From Notamacropus eugenii (Eukaryota > Chordata > Mammalia > Diprotodontia > Macropodidae), in NCBI RefSeq assembly GCF_028372415.1, contig NC_092874.1, forward strand, positions 238,988,069 to 239,052,068: 64,000 bases of DNA, read 5' to 3'. The position numbers and the translations under genes are program-made. Below are positions 1 through 11,498 of this stretch, in pieces. Each line of letters starts with the position of its first letter. Position 1 is the first letter of the stretch. The notes beneath the pieces were generated by a model. The model was given only the letters and a program-made list of their open reading frames with translations, ran no database searches and was not told the origin of the DNA.

Positions 1-1334
1 AATCACCAAAGAGATCCCTAAAGCAAAACTCCTAGGAATATTGTAGCCAAATTCCAGAGTTTCCAGTTCAAAGAGAAAAAATTACAAGCAGCCAGAAAGA
101 AACAATTCCATTATTGTGGAAATACAACCAGGATAACAGAAGATATAGCAGCTTCTACATTAAGGGATCAAAGGGCTTGGAATAGGATATTCCAGAAGTC
201 AAAGAAACTAGGATTAAAACCAAGAATCAGCTACCCAGCAAACTGTACTTCAGGGGAATAAATAGTCATTCAATGAAATAGAGGACTTTTAAGAATTCTT
301 GATGAAAAGACAAGAATTGAATAGAAAATTTGATTTTCAAACACAAGAATCAAGAGAAGCATGAAAAGCTAAGCAGGAAAGAGAAATTATAAGGGACTTA
401 CTAAAGTTGAACTGTTTACATTCCTACATGGAAAGATAATATTTATAACTCTTGAGACTTTTCTCAGTACTAGGTTAGTTGAAGGGATTATATACATATA
501 GACAGAAGGCATAGGGTGAGTTGAATAGGAAGGGATGATATCTAAAAAAATGAAATTCAGGGGTGAGAGAGTAATATATTGGGAGGAGAAAGGAAGAAAT
601 GGAATGGGGCAAATTATCCCTCACATAAAAGAGGCAAGAAAAAGATTTTTCAATGGAAGGGAAGAGGGGGAGGTGAGAGGGGGGAGAGTGAAGCTCACTG
701 TCATCACATTTGGCTTAAGGAAGGAATAACATGCATACTCATTTTGGAATGATAATCTATCTAACACTACAGGAAAGTAGGGGAGAAGGGTAGGGAAATG
801 ATAGAAGGGAGGTAAATGGGAGGAGGGCATAATTGGAAGGAAATACTTTTGAGGAGGGATAGGGTCAAAAGAGAGAATAGAATAAATGGGGGCAAGATAG
901 GATGGAGGGAAATACAGTTAATCTTTCACAACATGACTTTTATGGAAGTCTTCTGCATAATTACACATGTGTAATATACATCGAACTGCTTACCGTCTCA
1001 TTGGAGATAGATGGGAAGGGAGAAAGGGAGAGAAGTTGGAACTCAAAAGTTTTAAAAACAAATGTTAAAAATTATTTTTACATGCAACTGTGAAATAAGA
1101 TATACAGACAATGGGGTATAGAAATCTATCTTGTCCTAGAAGAAAATAGAGGGGATGGACATAAGAGAAGGGAGGGGGTATGATAGAAAGGAGGGCAGAT
1201 TGGGGGGAAGGGGTAATCAAAATGCATGCTGTCTTGGGCTGAGTGGAGGGGAGAGATGAAGAGAAAATTTGGAACTCAAAATCTTGTGGAAATGAATGTT
1301 GAAAACTAAAAATAAATTACAAAATTGTTTAAAT
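1..1334 (+). mobile_element. HAL1/L1-like LINE, 3' part (ORF1 C-terminus plus 3' region)
   Basis: The first ~365 bases encode, with interruptions, the C-terminal domain of an L1 ORF1 protein (FQSSQFKEK, then ARKKQFHYCGN, then RIFQKSKKLGLKPRI). About 900 bp of purine-rich 3' sequence follows with no ORF2, ending near 1,334 in a degenerate A-rich tail. The same 3' sequence occurs inverted at 10,425-11,498 and 13,201-14,130, where it directly follows ORF1, so this is the same ORF2-less family. The 5' part lies outside the window. Family assignment is by comparison within the window. Confidence 0.8.
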
Positions 1335-1458
1335 GACATAAAAGAGAGCACAAGACTTAACAAAATGGGCCAAAAAGCTGCCCCAAACTCTATAAGGTGT
1401 GCCCAGAGGGCCCCAGCTAGTACTAGTGCCCAATTTGTACTTCCCCCTTCTGTGCCCC

Positions 1459-2073
1459 TGTAATGGCAAGTAAAATAGGATCTTTTGCTGTTTTTGTTTT
1501 AGTATAATTAAGAAGTATAATGCCTCTCTTTGAATATGACTGGGGAGGATATTTCCCACCCATTGTCAGGCCTGGAAAGATTTTTAAGAAGGTCCACACC
1601 TTTTGTTAATGAAGCACTGGTTCTCAAGGGATGTGATGCCTTCTGACTCTAAAAAGTGTATAAATACTCTGAGGGTGAGGTTTAATTTGGGGGCTTACTG
1701 ACTGGAAATGTTTTGTTTGGCCAGATGAGGACTCTGGGAACCTGCTAAGGAGCCCCCTGGCTTTGAGAACTCAGATGTCATGCTTCCCTCTCTAGTAATT
1801 ATGGTCAGAGAGTTGGGGTCACACTGTCTGTTGAATTCAGGCAGAGAAAGCCATGTCTGTTGATCTTTAATTTCCCTGTATTTTCTTTGAAGTTCAGGGT
1901 GTTGACTCCCCTGAAAGAGGTGAATGATATATGTGCTTGGTTAAAGGATTTATACATATGCTTGATTAAAGTGATTGTTAACCCTTCAAAAGTTGCCTTT
2001 CGTTTTATGAATGCTGATCTAAGAACCTGTGATAGCAAGCCCCCCTGTGTATGTTGGGGTGCTTACTGATACA
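1459..2073 (+). mobile_element. Solo LTR-like element, copy 1
   Basis: A ~615-bp unit starting TG and ending CA, with a TATA box (tataaata, 1,659-1,666). Its reverse complement recurs at 24,909-25,533 (625 bp), and both copies end gataca, which fixes the 3' edge. A 5-bp flank pair, gcccc before and gtccc after, could be a mutated target duplication. No internal retroviral genes adjoin it, so it reads as a solo LTR of an old endogenous retrovirus or LTR retrotransposon. The 5' edge is less certain. Confidence 0.65.
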
Positions 2074-2159
2074 GTCCCAGAGTTCATCATCCAACCTTTT
2101 GGCCAATGCCTTCTTATCGTTTTCCCCTCCTGGAAAGACATTGCACCCTTATCCTCTTG

Positions 2160-2440
2160 CATGCCAGAATCCTCTCTCTACTCTGATCTTTGACTCTTTA
2201 TATATAATGGCTACTCTTAAGGGGAAAATACCCTGAAGTATCCTAAGAACTCCATCTGCCCTATAGTTGAACCCTTAGGACCTTCAGGCTTTTCTTTCCA
2301 TCCTGCAGATGAACTCTCCTACATTAGAGTCACTGAAAGCAGTGACTGTCTTTTTTTTAACTGTACTCCCAGTGTTTAACACTATATCTGGCACGTAGTA
2401 AACACTTAATAAATGATTTTTCTTTCATTAATTTAAAGTC
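2160..2440 (+). mobile_element. L2-type LINE 3' end
   Basis: It carries the L2 3' signature: a proline-rich-like pyrimidine tract, then 'ggcacgtagtaaacactta' followed by ataaatg. Fragment boundaries are approximate. Confidence 0.6.
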
Positions 2441-2489
2441 AAGATGTAAAAGTTTCTCAGTAGTGTAGAATAATGGAATGAACCCAATA

Positions 2490-2605
2490 GAATATAATCT
2501 GAGGGCAGGGATTTTTTAAAATTTTTGTATTTATATCCCCAGTTCACAACGTAGTACCTTACACATGGCAGAAGTTTAATAAATGTTCATTGAAATGAAT
2601 TTAAT
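2490..2605 (+). mobile_element. L2-type LINE 3' end, second fragment
   Basis: Begins ctgagggcagggatttt, passes 'atatccccagttcacaacg' and ends aataaatgttcattgaaatgaat, the usual order of an L2 3' terminus. Confidence 0.65.
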
Positions 2606-2908
2606 TAAATCAAGTAATATGCTACTTTATCAGTATAAGGATCCCATACTTGGAATGTAAAAAAAAAATAGATTTTTCAAGTACAGAATAGAGGAGATAC
2701 AACCAAAAAAAATCATTTGTATGGAAAAAACATGACTTTTAATGGACAATAAGTTCAATATTGGTTAATAGTGCACTGTAATCATGGGCTACATTAATAG
2801 AGGTATAGTATCCAGAACAAGAGATGTAATGGATCTGTAGTATGCCTTGGTCAGATCACATCTAGAGTATTGGTTGTTGAGATTGTTGTTGCTATATGGT
2901 TGTTGTTG

Positions 2909-3150
2909 TGGCAGCTAGGTTCCCCAGTGGGTAAGAGTGCTGTGCTCGGAGTCAGGAAGTTTTAAGTTTAAATCTGGCCTCAGACACTTACTAGCTGTGT
3001 GACCCTAGGCAAGTCACTTAACTTCTCCTAGCTTCAGTTTCCTCATCTGTAAAATGATAATAATATAGGCATCTACTTCCTATGGCTGCTGTGGGGATCA
3101 AATGAGATAACATATACAGTGCTTTGCAAATCTTAAAGGGTTATATATAT
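2909..3150 (+). mobile_element. Marsupial CORE/MIR-type SINE (MAR/WSINE-like head)
   Basis: A tRNA-like head (ggcagctaggttcc...gtcaggaag) is followed by the MIR core (acttactagctgtgtgacc, then gcaagtcacttaact) and a MIR tail ending gctttgcaaatcttaaaggg. It is preceded by a short TGT-rich stretch. Confidence 0.85.
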
Positions 3151-3339
3151 ACATGATTACTTTTTAAAGTTTTTATTTCTGGGCACTATTTCAGAAAGTC
3201 CATTGACAAGCTGGATCGTGGGGGCGGGGGGGAGATAGTTGTTTTGGTGATGAAGAGACCATGGCATATGAGGGGGAAGAGGAGAATGAGATTGAGAAGA
3301 AGGAGGAGGAGGAGTGCTAACATTTAAATAATGTTCTAA

Positions 3340-3485
3340 GGTTTGCAAAGTCCTTCACATATCTTTCATTTTATCCTCACAACAACCCTGGGATGCAGAT
3401 GTTATTATTGTCCCCATTTTTCAGAAGAGAAAACTGAGATAGATTAAGTGGCTTGCCCAGGATCACACAGCCAATATATGAGTAC
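3340..3485 (-). mobile_element. MIR-type SINE
   Basis: Antisense MIR: 'tttgcaaagtccttcacat', 'cctcacaacaaccctggg', 'gaaaactgag' and 'gcttgcccaggatcacacag' in order. Confidence 0.8.
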
Positions 3486-3499
3486 TTAGCTGTCTTTAG

Positions 3500-3800
3500 T
3501 ATTTAACAGGATTTTATAAAGAAAAGGTATGAGATTTGTTCTGTTTGGTCCCAGAAGACAAGATTAGAAATGATGTGGTGAAGTTACAGAGAGTAAAATT
3601 TAGATGGGAGGAAAGAATAAACTTCCTACCCATGAGAACAATGCAAAAGTTGAATGGACTGACTCAGAAGAAGAACTAGACATCTCACTGGAGATATTCA
3701 TGATGAAGCTAAATGACTAATGGTGGGGGGAGGGCGTTCTGTTCCTCCACAAAAAGAGCTCAACTAAATAAGTAGCCTCTGAGACCCTTTCCAATTCTAC
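3500..3800 (+). repeat. Ancient amniote interspersed repeat, unnamed here
   Basis: Contains 'gaaaggtatgag...ctgtttggtcccagaag...agttacagagag...aacttcctacc...gttgaatggact'. The same order recurs at about 55,840-56,080 and 61,500-61,870, showing a dispersed old family (CR1-like in style). I could not name it. Confidence 0.5.
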
Positions 3801-3829
3801 AGTTGCATGAGTCTGGGCCTATGCTCTCT

Positions 3830-4010
3830 TTCCCCACATGCTGAACTGTTACTTATCTATTAAAGCCCAGTTTAAATGCTGCCTCCTCCACAAGACTGTC
3901 TCTGCATCCCCTTGTCAGTAACAACCTGTTCCTATGGACCTCACACAACACACCCGTTTATATCTCTCTAGGTAACATACCTTACAATATTGGACATAAT
4001 AACTAACTGA
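3830..4010 (+). mobile_element. L2-type LINE fragment, upstream part
   Basis: 'taaagcccagtttaaatgct' followed by 'gcctcctccacaagactgtc' is the familiar L2 near-3' segment. It appears to resume at about 4,560 after an intervening block. Confidence 0.55.
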
Positions 4011-4559
4011 TGTGATGATTGAAAATTTCCAAGAGACAGAGTTTCTGGGTAAATTATAATCAATTTTATTAACTACATCTAGAAAGCAGTCAACAAAATA
4101 AGTTCATTGTTTCTCCTTGGTGAGCAAAGAGAACTAGCCTGTCAAACCTTCATTATTTATAAAGCCTTTTGAAAAGGGGATGCACCTGAGAGTGGAAATC
4201 AACTCTGATTGGTTAATAAATAATGAGAGAATGAATATTATAAAGAGAAATGGTCTTATTCCAATGAGGGTTTGGGGGGGATGTAACACTGATCTCCCAC
4301 TCTTAGTTAAAACTACTTAGCAATATCCATATCAAAGAGGGAATCCACTTCTATCCCAAACCAGTTTGACTAAACACAATTCACTTAAACTTAGAATTTC
4401 TTTACTTTCTTTGATTAGATCTTGGCCTGCCTGGTTGGGTATAACTCTTGCCCAAGATTTCCCACAATGGTTGATTTCTGGATGAGGAAATGGAAAAGAC
4501 TTTAGTCTGATTGAGTAACTGGTTATTAATATAAGAAAAAAATAATCATTTCTCTTACT
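4011..4559. other. Unassigned ~550-bp block splitting an L2
   Basis: Lies between two L2 parts (3,830-4,010 and 4,560-4,700), so it is probably an old insertion. It holds gattggttaataaat and tttataaagcc, which would suit an LTR, but no ends, coding potential or second copy were seen. Confidence 0.3.
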
Positions 4560-4700
4560 GCATGCCATTTTTCTCACTAGAATGTAAAGTTCTTCAGGGA
4601 AGGGCCTATATCTTCTGAAAATTTGTATCTCCCCCAAGACCTAGTACTGTATCCTTTACACAGTATTATTGAATGGATGTTTGTTAAATTGAATTTGTAA
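4560..4700 (+). mobile_element. L2-type LINE 3' end
   Basis: 'ctagaatgtaaagttcttca' then gggaagggcctata, cagtattattgaatggatgtttgtt: a standard L2 terminus, probably the continuation of 3,830-4,010. Confidence 0.65.
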
Positions 4701-4951
4701 CGCCATTTTTCTATAACCTCCTAGGATTTCAGGCTTCCTTTGTTATGTCATTTAATTCTACAAATAATGCTTGTTTTAGTTCATGATTATAAAGCCCTGA
4801 TATCTACAAAATGTTCTTGTCAACACGTTTCTCTAAGTCTGTAAGATAGGGAAGAGAAATGTGATCTCACTGGTATCAGGATCTACTGAATGAGGAAAAA
4901 CCCTCTACCAGTCTAGGCTGGTATCTATTCAACTTGGAGATTTGCCTAAAC

Positions 4952-5199
4952 CAGAGGTTTCAAACACACTGCCAGCAGGTTGCATGGGATCTTTAATACT
5001 CCCAAGTGTTGCACAAACCAAATTAAAATGTAACTGGGAAATACTTAACAAAATAAACAGAAATACAATAAAACAGAGATTTTTTTTGTTTTTTGTAGAG
5101 ATAATATTAAAATTTAAAACTTAAATCAATATGCTATCTGTGGGAATCCTTATGTATGGATTAGTGGCTCCCCATTTTTATTTGAGTTTGAAACCACTG
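4952..5199. mobile_element. hAT-type MITE (non-autonomous DNA transposon)
   Basis: A 248-bp element with terminal inverted repeats cagaggtttcaaac at the left and gtttgaaaccactg at the right (13 of 14 bases complementary). Flanking 8-bp repeats, gcctaaac (4,944-4,951) and gtctaaag (5,200-5,207), match at 6 of 8, as expected for an old hAT target duplication. The interior carries ttcccagttacattttaat, shared in inverse orientation with 46,606-46,780. It has no transposase. Confidence 0.75.
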
Positions 5200-5207
5200 G
5201 TCTAAAG

Positions 5208-5335
5208 CACAGAGAGGTTTAATGACTTACCAGGATCACATGCCCAGTATTGATCAGAGATGGGATTTGAGCTGAGGTCTTCCTGGCTCCAAAGGCAGCT
5301 TGTCCACCTACTAGACTATACTGCTTCTCTTTGCT
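5208..5335 (-). mobile_element. MIR-type SINE
   Basis: 'gagaggtttaatgacttacc', 'ggatcacatgcccagta', 'gggatttgagctgaggtctt' and 'ctggctccaa' appear in antisense MIR order. It abuts the hAT MITE. Confidence 0.75.
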
Positions 5336-6359
5336 GAGCAAATTTTAAAATACTCATGATATTTAGAGGAAGTCTGACTTTATTAGACACACTAACAACA
5401 AAATTTGGAGATTTCTTAGTTGAAAAAATGAAAAGTGGACTTTTATTTCAATATTATCATAGAGTCATCATAAGAAAGGCAGCTTAATCCTAAAATTTGT
5501 TGAAAGGTAATAATGAATCAATTGACAGGAAAAACATTATTCTTTCCTCTGTTTCATTCCCTTAATTTCTTTTTGGCAAGTTTTATTGATGCCTTTCATT
5601 TTTTACACCATAGTCATTTCCCAATATAGCCTTCCATTGACTTTCCACATGTGCCCCCAAAAAACATAAAACCAACACATTGACTGAGTCCAGGGATATG
5701 CTGAGGCAGCTTGAGCTCCATGAAGGAGGTAGGTGTTAAATTTTCATTGTGAGCATTGGAAATCAGCAAAGGCTACAAATCAGAGCTTGATTTATTGTTT
5801 TGTGATTATCTAGGTTTGAGAAAGTAATGGAGAAAATGCTAATAGTGCAAATTAAACTTAAAAGTGTGCTGTGAATGCTTTTCCTCCCCAGAGAGCTGAT
5901 TGTTAAACATTCACTGGTACACACTTGACTAAGTCTGACAGTGTGTGCAACTTCAGCATCACTCCCTCACCTCTCTCCCCTGAGTGGAGAAATTGTGTTT
6001 CATCATTTCTTGTCTGGGACCAACATCAGTCACAGTACTGTTTGGGGTAACAAACACAAAGACTCTAGGAACAATCAATAAACTTGTCTGTCTCTGTCAC
6101 TAAATAGTTCACTGGATAGCTTCAATCATTGCAATTTAATCTCATTTTTGACTCCAAAATAGAGGTACTTCATAAAATGTTGTGTGGCTTGACTGATAGG
6201 AAAATATCAATCACTGTTTATTAGCATGTGTAGGGACAAGAGATTTTTGTTTGCTTGAGTTTTACTTGGATCTATGATTTCACTGATAAAGGGAACTCCC
6301 AGAGAGGAAACTCCCTCTGTCCTAGAAGGTTCTAGAACTGTTCTAGCATTTGTAGTCTG
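5336..6359. other. Mostly unassigned; possible antisense LINE tail fragments
   Basis: About 5,560-5,690 and 5,925-6,130 resemble the antisense marsupial LINE tail also seen near 54,050 (for example aagtctgacagtgtgtgcaa and gtttcatcatttcttgtctg). The remainder shows no gene, ORF or clear repeat. Confidence 0.35.
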
Positions 6360-6482
6360 AAGAGTTACATGGAAGATGAAGTGATTAAGTGCTTTGCCTC
6401 TGGCAAATGTGTCAGAGGCTTGAACCTAGGTCTTTCTGACTCAAAGGCTGGTTCTCTATTTATTACTCCATATTAACCTCTC
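6360..6482 (-). mobile_element. MIR-type SINE, degraded
   Basis: 'gtgattaagtgctttgcctc', 'gaggcttgaacctaggtctt' and 'ctgactcaaaggctggttct' follow antisense MIR order. Confidence 0.55.
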
Positions 6483-6489
6483 ATTTTTT

Positions 6490-6650
6490 TTTGAAATTCA
6501 ATTTTATTTTTATTTCTCAATTCTCTCCCTCTCCCCTTTCCAGACCTATAGAGAGGTCAGTAAAAACCAAACTCACTGCAAATATGTATAGTCATGTAAA
6601 ACAAATTTCTGCATTAGCCCTGCCAAAGAAAGGGCAGGGGGAAAAGGGAG
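6490..6650 (-). mobile_element. Antisense LINE tail fragment
   Basis: 'aattcaattttatttttatt', 'aactcactgcaaatatgtat' and caaatttctgc resemble the tail near 56,620-56,760. The family is not resolved (L1 or RTE type). Confidence 0.4.
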
Positions 6651-6680
6651 AGAAAGATAGAGAAGAAAAAGGAAGAGAAA

Positions 6681-6769
6681 AAGGAAGGAAGGAAGGAAGG
6701 AAGGAAGGAAGGAAGGAAGGAAGGAAGGAAGGAAGGAAGGAAGGAAGGAAGGAAGGAAGGAAGGAAGGA
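6681..6769 (+). repeat. (GGAA)n microsatellite, about 22 copies
   Basis: An uninterrupted aagg/ggaa tetranucleotide run of 89 bp. GGAA is the core recognised by ETS-family factors; any function here is speculative. The apparent ORF through it (Arg/Lys/Glu/Gly repeats) is a by-product. Confidence 0.97.
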
Positions 6770-6879
6770 TTCTTTAGAGAAATTGGTTTCTATAGCTTTC
6801 GTTCTCTATTTTGACTCTTTCTGGTTTAGGTATTAAGACCATGTTCTTTTATTTTTTAACAAAGAAATCACATATCCTT

Positions 6880-7449
6880 TTGGCTGTTTTTTATTCTTTT
6901 CTGTCTCTCATCTCTTGCACCCAGTTCATTTACAAACCAAATTGATTCCAATTCTGCAACATCTCTAGAATTAATCCCCTCCTCTTTACTCCTATAGCCA
7001 CCAACCTATTACAGACTCTCATTTCCACCCATCTAGACTACTCCAATACCCTCATTATAGACTTTCCCTGCTTCTGCCTTCCTCCTTCTTCAATCCATCC
7101 TTCACACTGCAGCCAGATTTAGCATCTTCATACATACATCTGGTCATATCACTCCCCTGCTCAAAACTTTTCAGTGATCCTCTATTGCTTTCTATATGTT
7201 GAAGTTTCTTCGGAAATGGCATTCGAGGCCTACCTAATCTGACTACCCTAGCTTTCTACCCTTATCTCATACTATTTCCATCCACATACTATATGCCTCA
7301 ACCAAAATGAACTAATCTCCATTCCTTATATACACAGCACCTTATTCCTCATAACCCATGCAAATTTGTTCACATTAATCCTTATCCCTGGAATGTTGAG
7401 CCACTACTCCCTCTAGGTGTATAATTCTTACTCATTCCTACTCATTTTT
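6880..7449 (+). mobile_element. L2-type LINE, 5' portion of a split copy
   Basis: L2 3'-half sequence (tcatatcactcccctgctca, atccctggaatgttgag, tcctactcattttttagac) stops at the L1 insertion and resumes at 18,935 with atttaaataacatctcttcc. The split gives the age order: this L2 predates the L1. Confidence 0.75.
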
Positions 7450-10400
7450 TAGACTATAATTTTTTTCATTTCTTTTTTAATTCAATTTTATTTTATTTTT
7501 GTTATATTTAAGTTCTGAAGTATCTTCCTCCATTCCCTCCCTCCCTCTTTACCACACACTAGAGAAGGCTACCATTTGACACAGATAAATCCATCTATCT
7601 ATCTAAAACCATAGTGTATTCTTTTATTTGTCAGTTCTTTCTCTGGAAATGGACAGCGTCTTCCTTCATAAGTCCTTTGTAGTATTTATGTTGCTCAGAA
7701 TAATTTAATCATTCACAGTTATTTTTTGAACAGTATTACTGTACAAAGCCTTCTCTTAGTTCTGTTCATTTAATTCTTCATTATTTCATGCAAATCTTTC
7801 CATGCTTTTTTTGTATCAGCCAGCTCATCATTTCTTAGTATTCCATCACAATCATATACCCCAACTTGCTTAGTCATTCCTCTTTTGATAGGCATCCCAT
7901 CAATTTCCAGTTCTTTGCCACCACAAAAAGAGTTGTTACAAATATTTAGAACATATAGGTTCTTTTCCATCTTCCCTAATCATCGTTGGAAATAGATCTA
8001 GTAATGGTATTGCTAGGTCAGAGGATATAGGCAGCTTAATAACTCTTTGAGCATAATTCCAGATTGCTCTCCAATTCAATCAGTTCATGGTTCCACCAAT
8101 AGTGTTTTAGAGTCCTAATTTTCCCACATCCTCTCCAATATTTGTCATTTTCCACTTCTATCATTTTACCAATTTGATATGAGATGATACCTCAAGATTG
8201 TTCTTATTTGCATTTCTCTAATCAATAATGATTTAGGAGATTTTTTCATGACTATGGATAGCTTTGATTTCTTCATCAAAAACCTGCCTGTTCATATCCT
8301 TTGACCCTTTATCATTGGGGAATGGCTCATATTCATATGAATTTGACAAAGTTTTCTATATATATGAGATATGAGACTTTTATCCAAGAAACTATAAAAT
8401 TTTCCCCAAATTTCCTGCTTTCTTTCTAATCTTGGCTTCATTAGTTTACTTGTATAAACCCATTTTAATTTAATGTAACCAAAATTATCCATTTTACATC
8501 TCACAATGCTATCTCTTGTATATTCATATATTTTTCTTCTATCCATAAATCTAAGTAATGTTTCATGTTCTTCTAGTTTTCTCATGATTTCTCCCCTTAT
8601 ATCTAGGTTATATATCCATTTTGTCCTTATTTAAGTGGTTTAAGATATGGGTCTCTACCCAGTTTCTGCCAGATTTCTTTCTAGCTTTCCTAACAATTTT
8701 TACCAAATAGAGAATTCATATCTCAAACATTTGAATCTTTACATTTGTCAAACACAAGATTACTATAATCATTTACTACTCTGTACCACATGTCTAGTCT
8801 GTTCCATTGACCCACCTTTCTATTTCTTAGCTACTATCAGAAAGTTTTGATAATTATTGCCTTATAATATAGTTTATTTTAAGATACAGTTTAAGTTCTG
8901 TTGTTGCTAAACCTCCTTCTTTTGCATTTTTATTAATTCCTTTGATATTCTTGACCTTTTGTTTTTCTAAATGAATTTTGTTATTATTTTTTCTAGCTCA
9001 ATAAAATAATTTTTTGGTAATTTAATTGGGATGGCATTGAATAAGTAGATTAGTTTGGTAGAATTGTCATTTTTATTATATTGGCTCTGCATACATGTGA
9101 ACAATTAAAATTGCTTCAATTATTTAAATCTGATTTGTATAAAAAGTGTTTTATAATTATGTTCATGTAATTCCTGGGTTTGTCTTAGCAGGTATTTTAT
9201 ACTGTTAAATGGGGTATCTCTTACTATCTCTTCTTGAAGGATTTTGATGGTGATACATAAAAATGCCAATAATTTACATGGGTTTATTTTATATCCTCTA
9301 ACTTTGCTAAAATTATTGTTTCAACTAAATTACTTAGTTATTTTTAGGTTAGTGTTTAGTATTTAGCTTAGTATTCTTTAGTTTAGTGTTCAGTATTTAG
9401 CTTAGCATTTTTAGTTTAATCTCTAGGAAAACAAGTTTATCATCTGCACAAAGAAATAGTTTTATTACTTCATTGCCCATTCTGATTCCTTCCGTTTCTT
9501 TTCCTTTCCTTATTGTTGTTAAATTTCTAATACTTATTTCACTTCTGATGTTATTAGGAAGGCTTGAAGCTTATCTCCATTACAGATAATGCTTGTTGAC
9601 GGTTTTAAGTAGATGCTTCTTATGATTTTAAGGAAAAATCCATTTATACCTATGCTTTCAAGTGTTTTTTTAATAGGACTGAGTGTTGTATTTTGTCAAA
9701 AGCTTTTCCTGCATCTGTTGACATAATCATGTTTTTGTTTTCAATATAATCAATTACGTTAAAAGTTTTCCTTATGTTAAACCATCCCTGCATTCCTAGT
9801 ATAAATCCCACTTGGTCACAATGTATAATCTTTGTGATATGTTGTTGGAGTCTCCTAGCTAGTATTTTATTTTGGGTAATTGCATCCATATTTATTAGTG
9901 AAATTTGTCTATAATTTTCTTTCTCTGTTTTTACTCTTTCTAGTTGAGGCATCAACACCACGTTTATTTCATAAAAGGAGTTTGATAGGACTCCTTCTTT
10001 GCCAATTATTCCAAATAATTTATTTAATATTGGAATTAGTTGATCTTTAAATGTTTGGTAGATTTTACTGATTTTTTTCTAGGAAGCTCATTTATGGTTT
10101 GTTCTTTCTCTAAAAATTTTTTTAAAAGAAAAAAGTTTCCTTTTCTAAAATGGGATTATTTAGATATTCTGTTTCCTCTTTTGTTAATCTAGGCAGTTTA
10201 TTTTTGTGAGTATTCTTCCATTTCACTTAAATTGTAAAAATTATTGCCATATAATTGGACAAAATAACTCCCAATAATTGTTTTGATTTCATCTCTAGTG
10301 CTATATTCACCCTTCTCATTTTTAATGCTGTTTTTCTTCTCTCTTATAAATCATATTAATGAACAGTTTATCTATTATTATTTGAGGTTAATTTATTTAT

Positions 10401-11498
10401 TTTTAGTTTTCAACATTCATTTCTTTTTTTGTTTGTTTGTTTATTTATTTATTTGACATTCATTTTAACAAAATTTTGGGTTACAAATTTTCTCCCCTTT
10501 TGTCCCCTCCCCCCCCAAACACCAAGCATTCTAATTGCCCCTATGACCAATCTGCTCTCTCTTCTATCATCCCTCTCTGCCCTTGTCTCCATCTTCTCTT
10601 TTGTCCTGTAGGGCCAGATAACTTTCTATACCCCTTTACCTGTATTTCTTATTTCCTAGTGGCAAGAACATTACTCGACAGTTGTACCTAACACTTTGAG
10701 TTCCAACTTCTTTAGCTCCCTCCCTCCCCACCCCTTCCCTTTGGAAGGCAAGCAATTCAATATAGGCCAAATCTGTGTAGTTTTGCAAATGACTTCCATA
10801 ATAGTTGTGTTGTATAAGACTAACTATATTTCCCTCCATCCTATCCTGTCCCCCATTACTTCTATTCTCTTTTGATCCTGTCCCTCTCCATGAGTGTTGA
10901 CCTCAAATTGCTCCCTCCTCCCCATGCCCTCCCTTCCATCATCCCCCCCAACCCTGCTTATCTCCTTATCCCCCACTTTCCTGTATTGTAAGATAGGTTT
11001 TCATACCAAAATGAGTGTGCATTTTATTCCTTCCTTTAGTGGAATGTGATGAGAGTAAACTTCATGTTTTTCTCTCACCTCCCCTCTTTATCCCTCCACT
11101 AATAAGTCTTTTGCTTGCCTCTTTTATGAGAGATAATTTGCTCCATTCAATTTCTCCCTTTCTCCTCCCAATATCTTTCTCTCTCACTGCTTGATTTCAT
11201 TTTTTTAAGATATGATCCCATGCTCTTCAATTCACTCTGTGCACTCTGTCTCTATGTGTGTGTGCATGTGTGCATGTGTGTGTGTGTAATCCCACCCAGT
11301 ACCCAGATACTGAAAAGTTTCAAGAGTTACAAATATTGTCTTTCCATGTAGGAATGTAAACAGTTCAACTTTAGTAAGTCCCTTATGACTTCTCTTTGCT
11401 GTTCACCTTCTCATGCTTCTCTTCATTCTTGTGTTTGAAAGTCAAATTTTCTTTTCAGCTCTGGTCTTTTCATCAAGAATGCTTGAAAGTCCTCTATT

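Noticed and set aside
6491-6814. 107-codon frame with Arg/Lys/Glu/Gly repeats
   Set aside because: Product of the (GGAA)n microsatellite.
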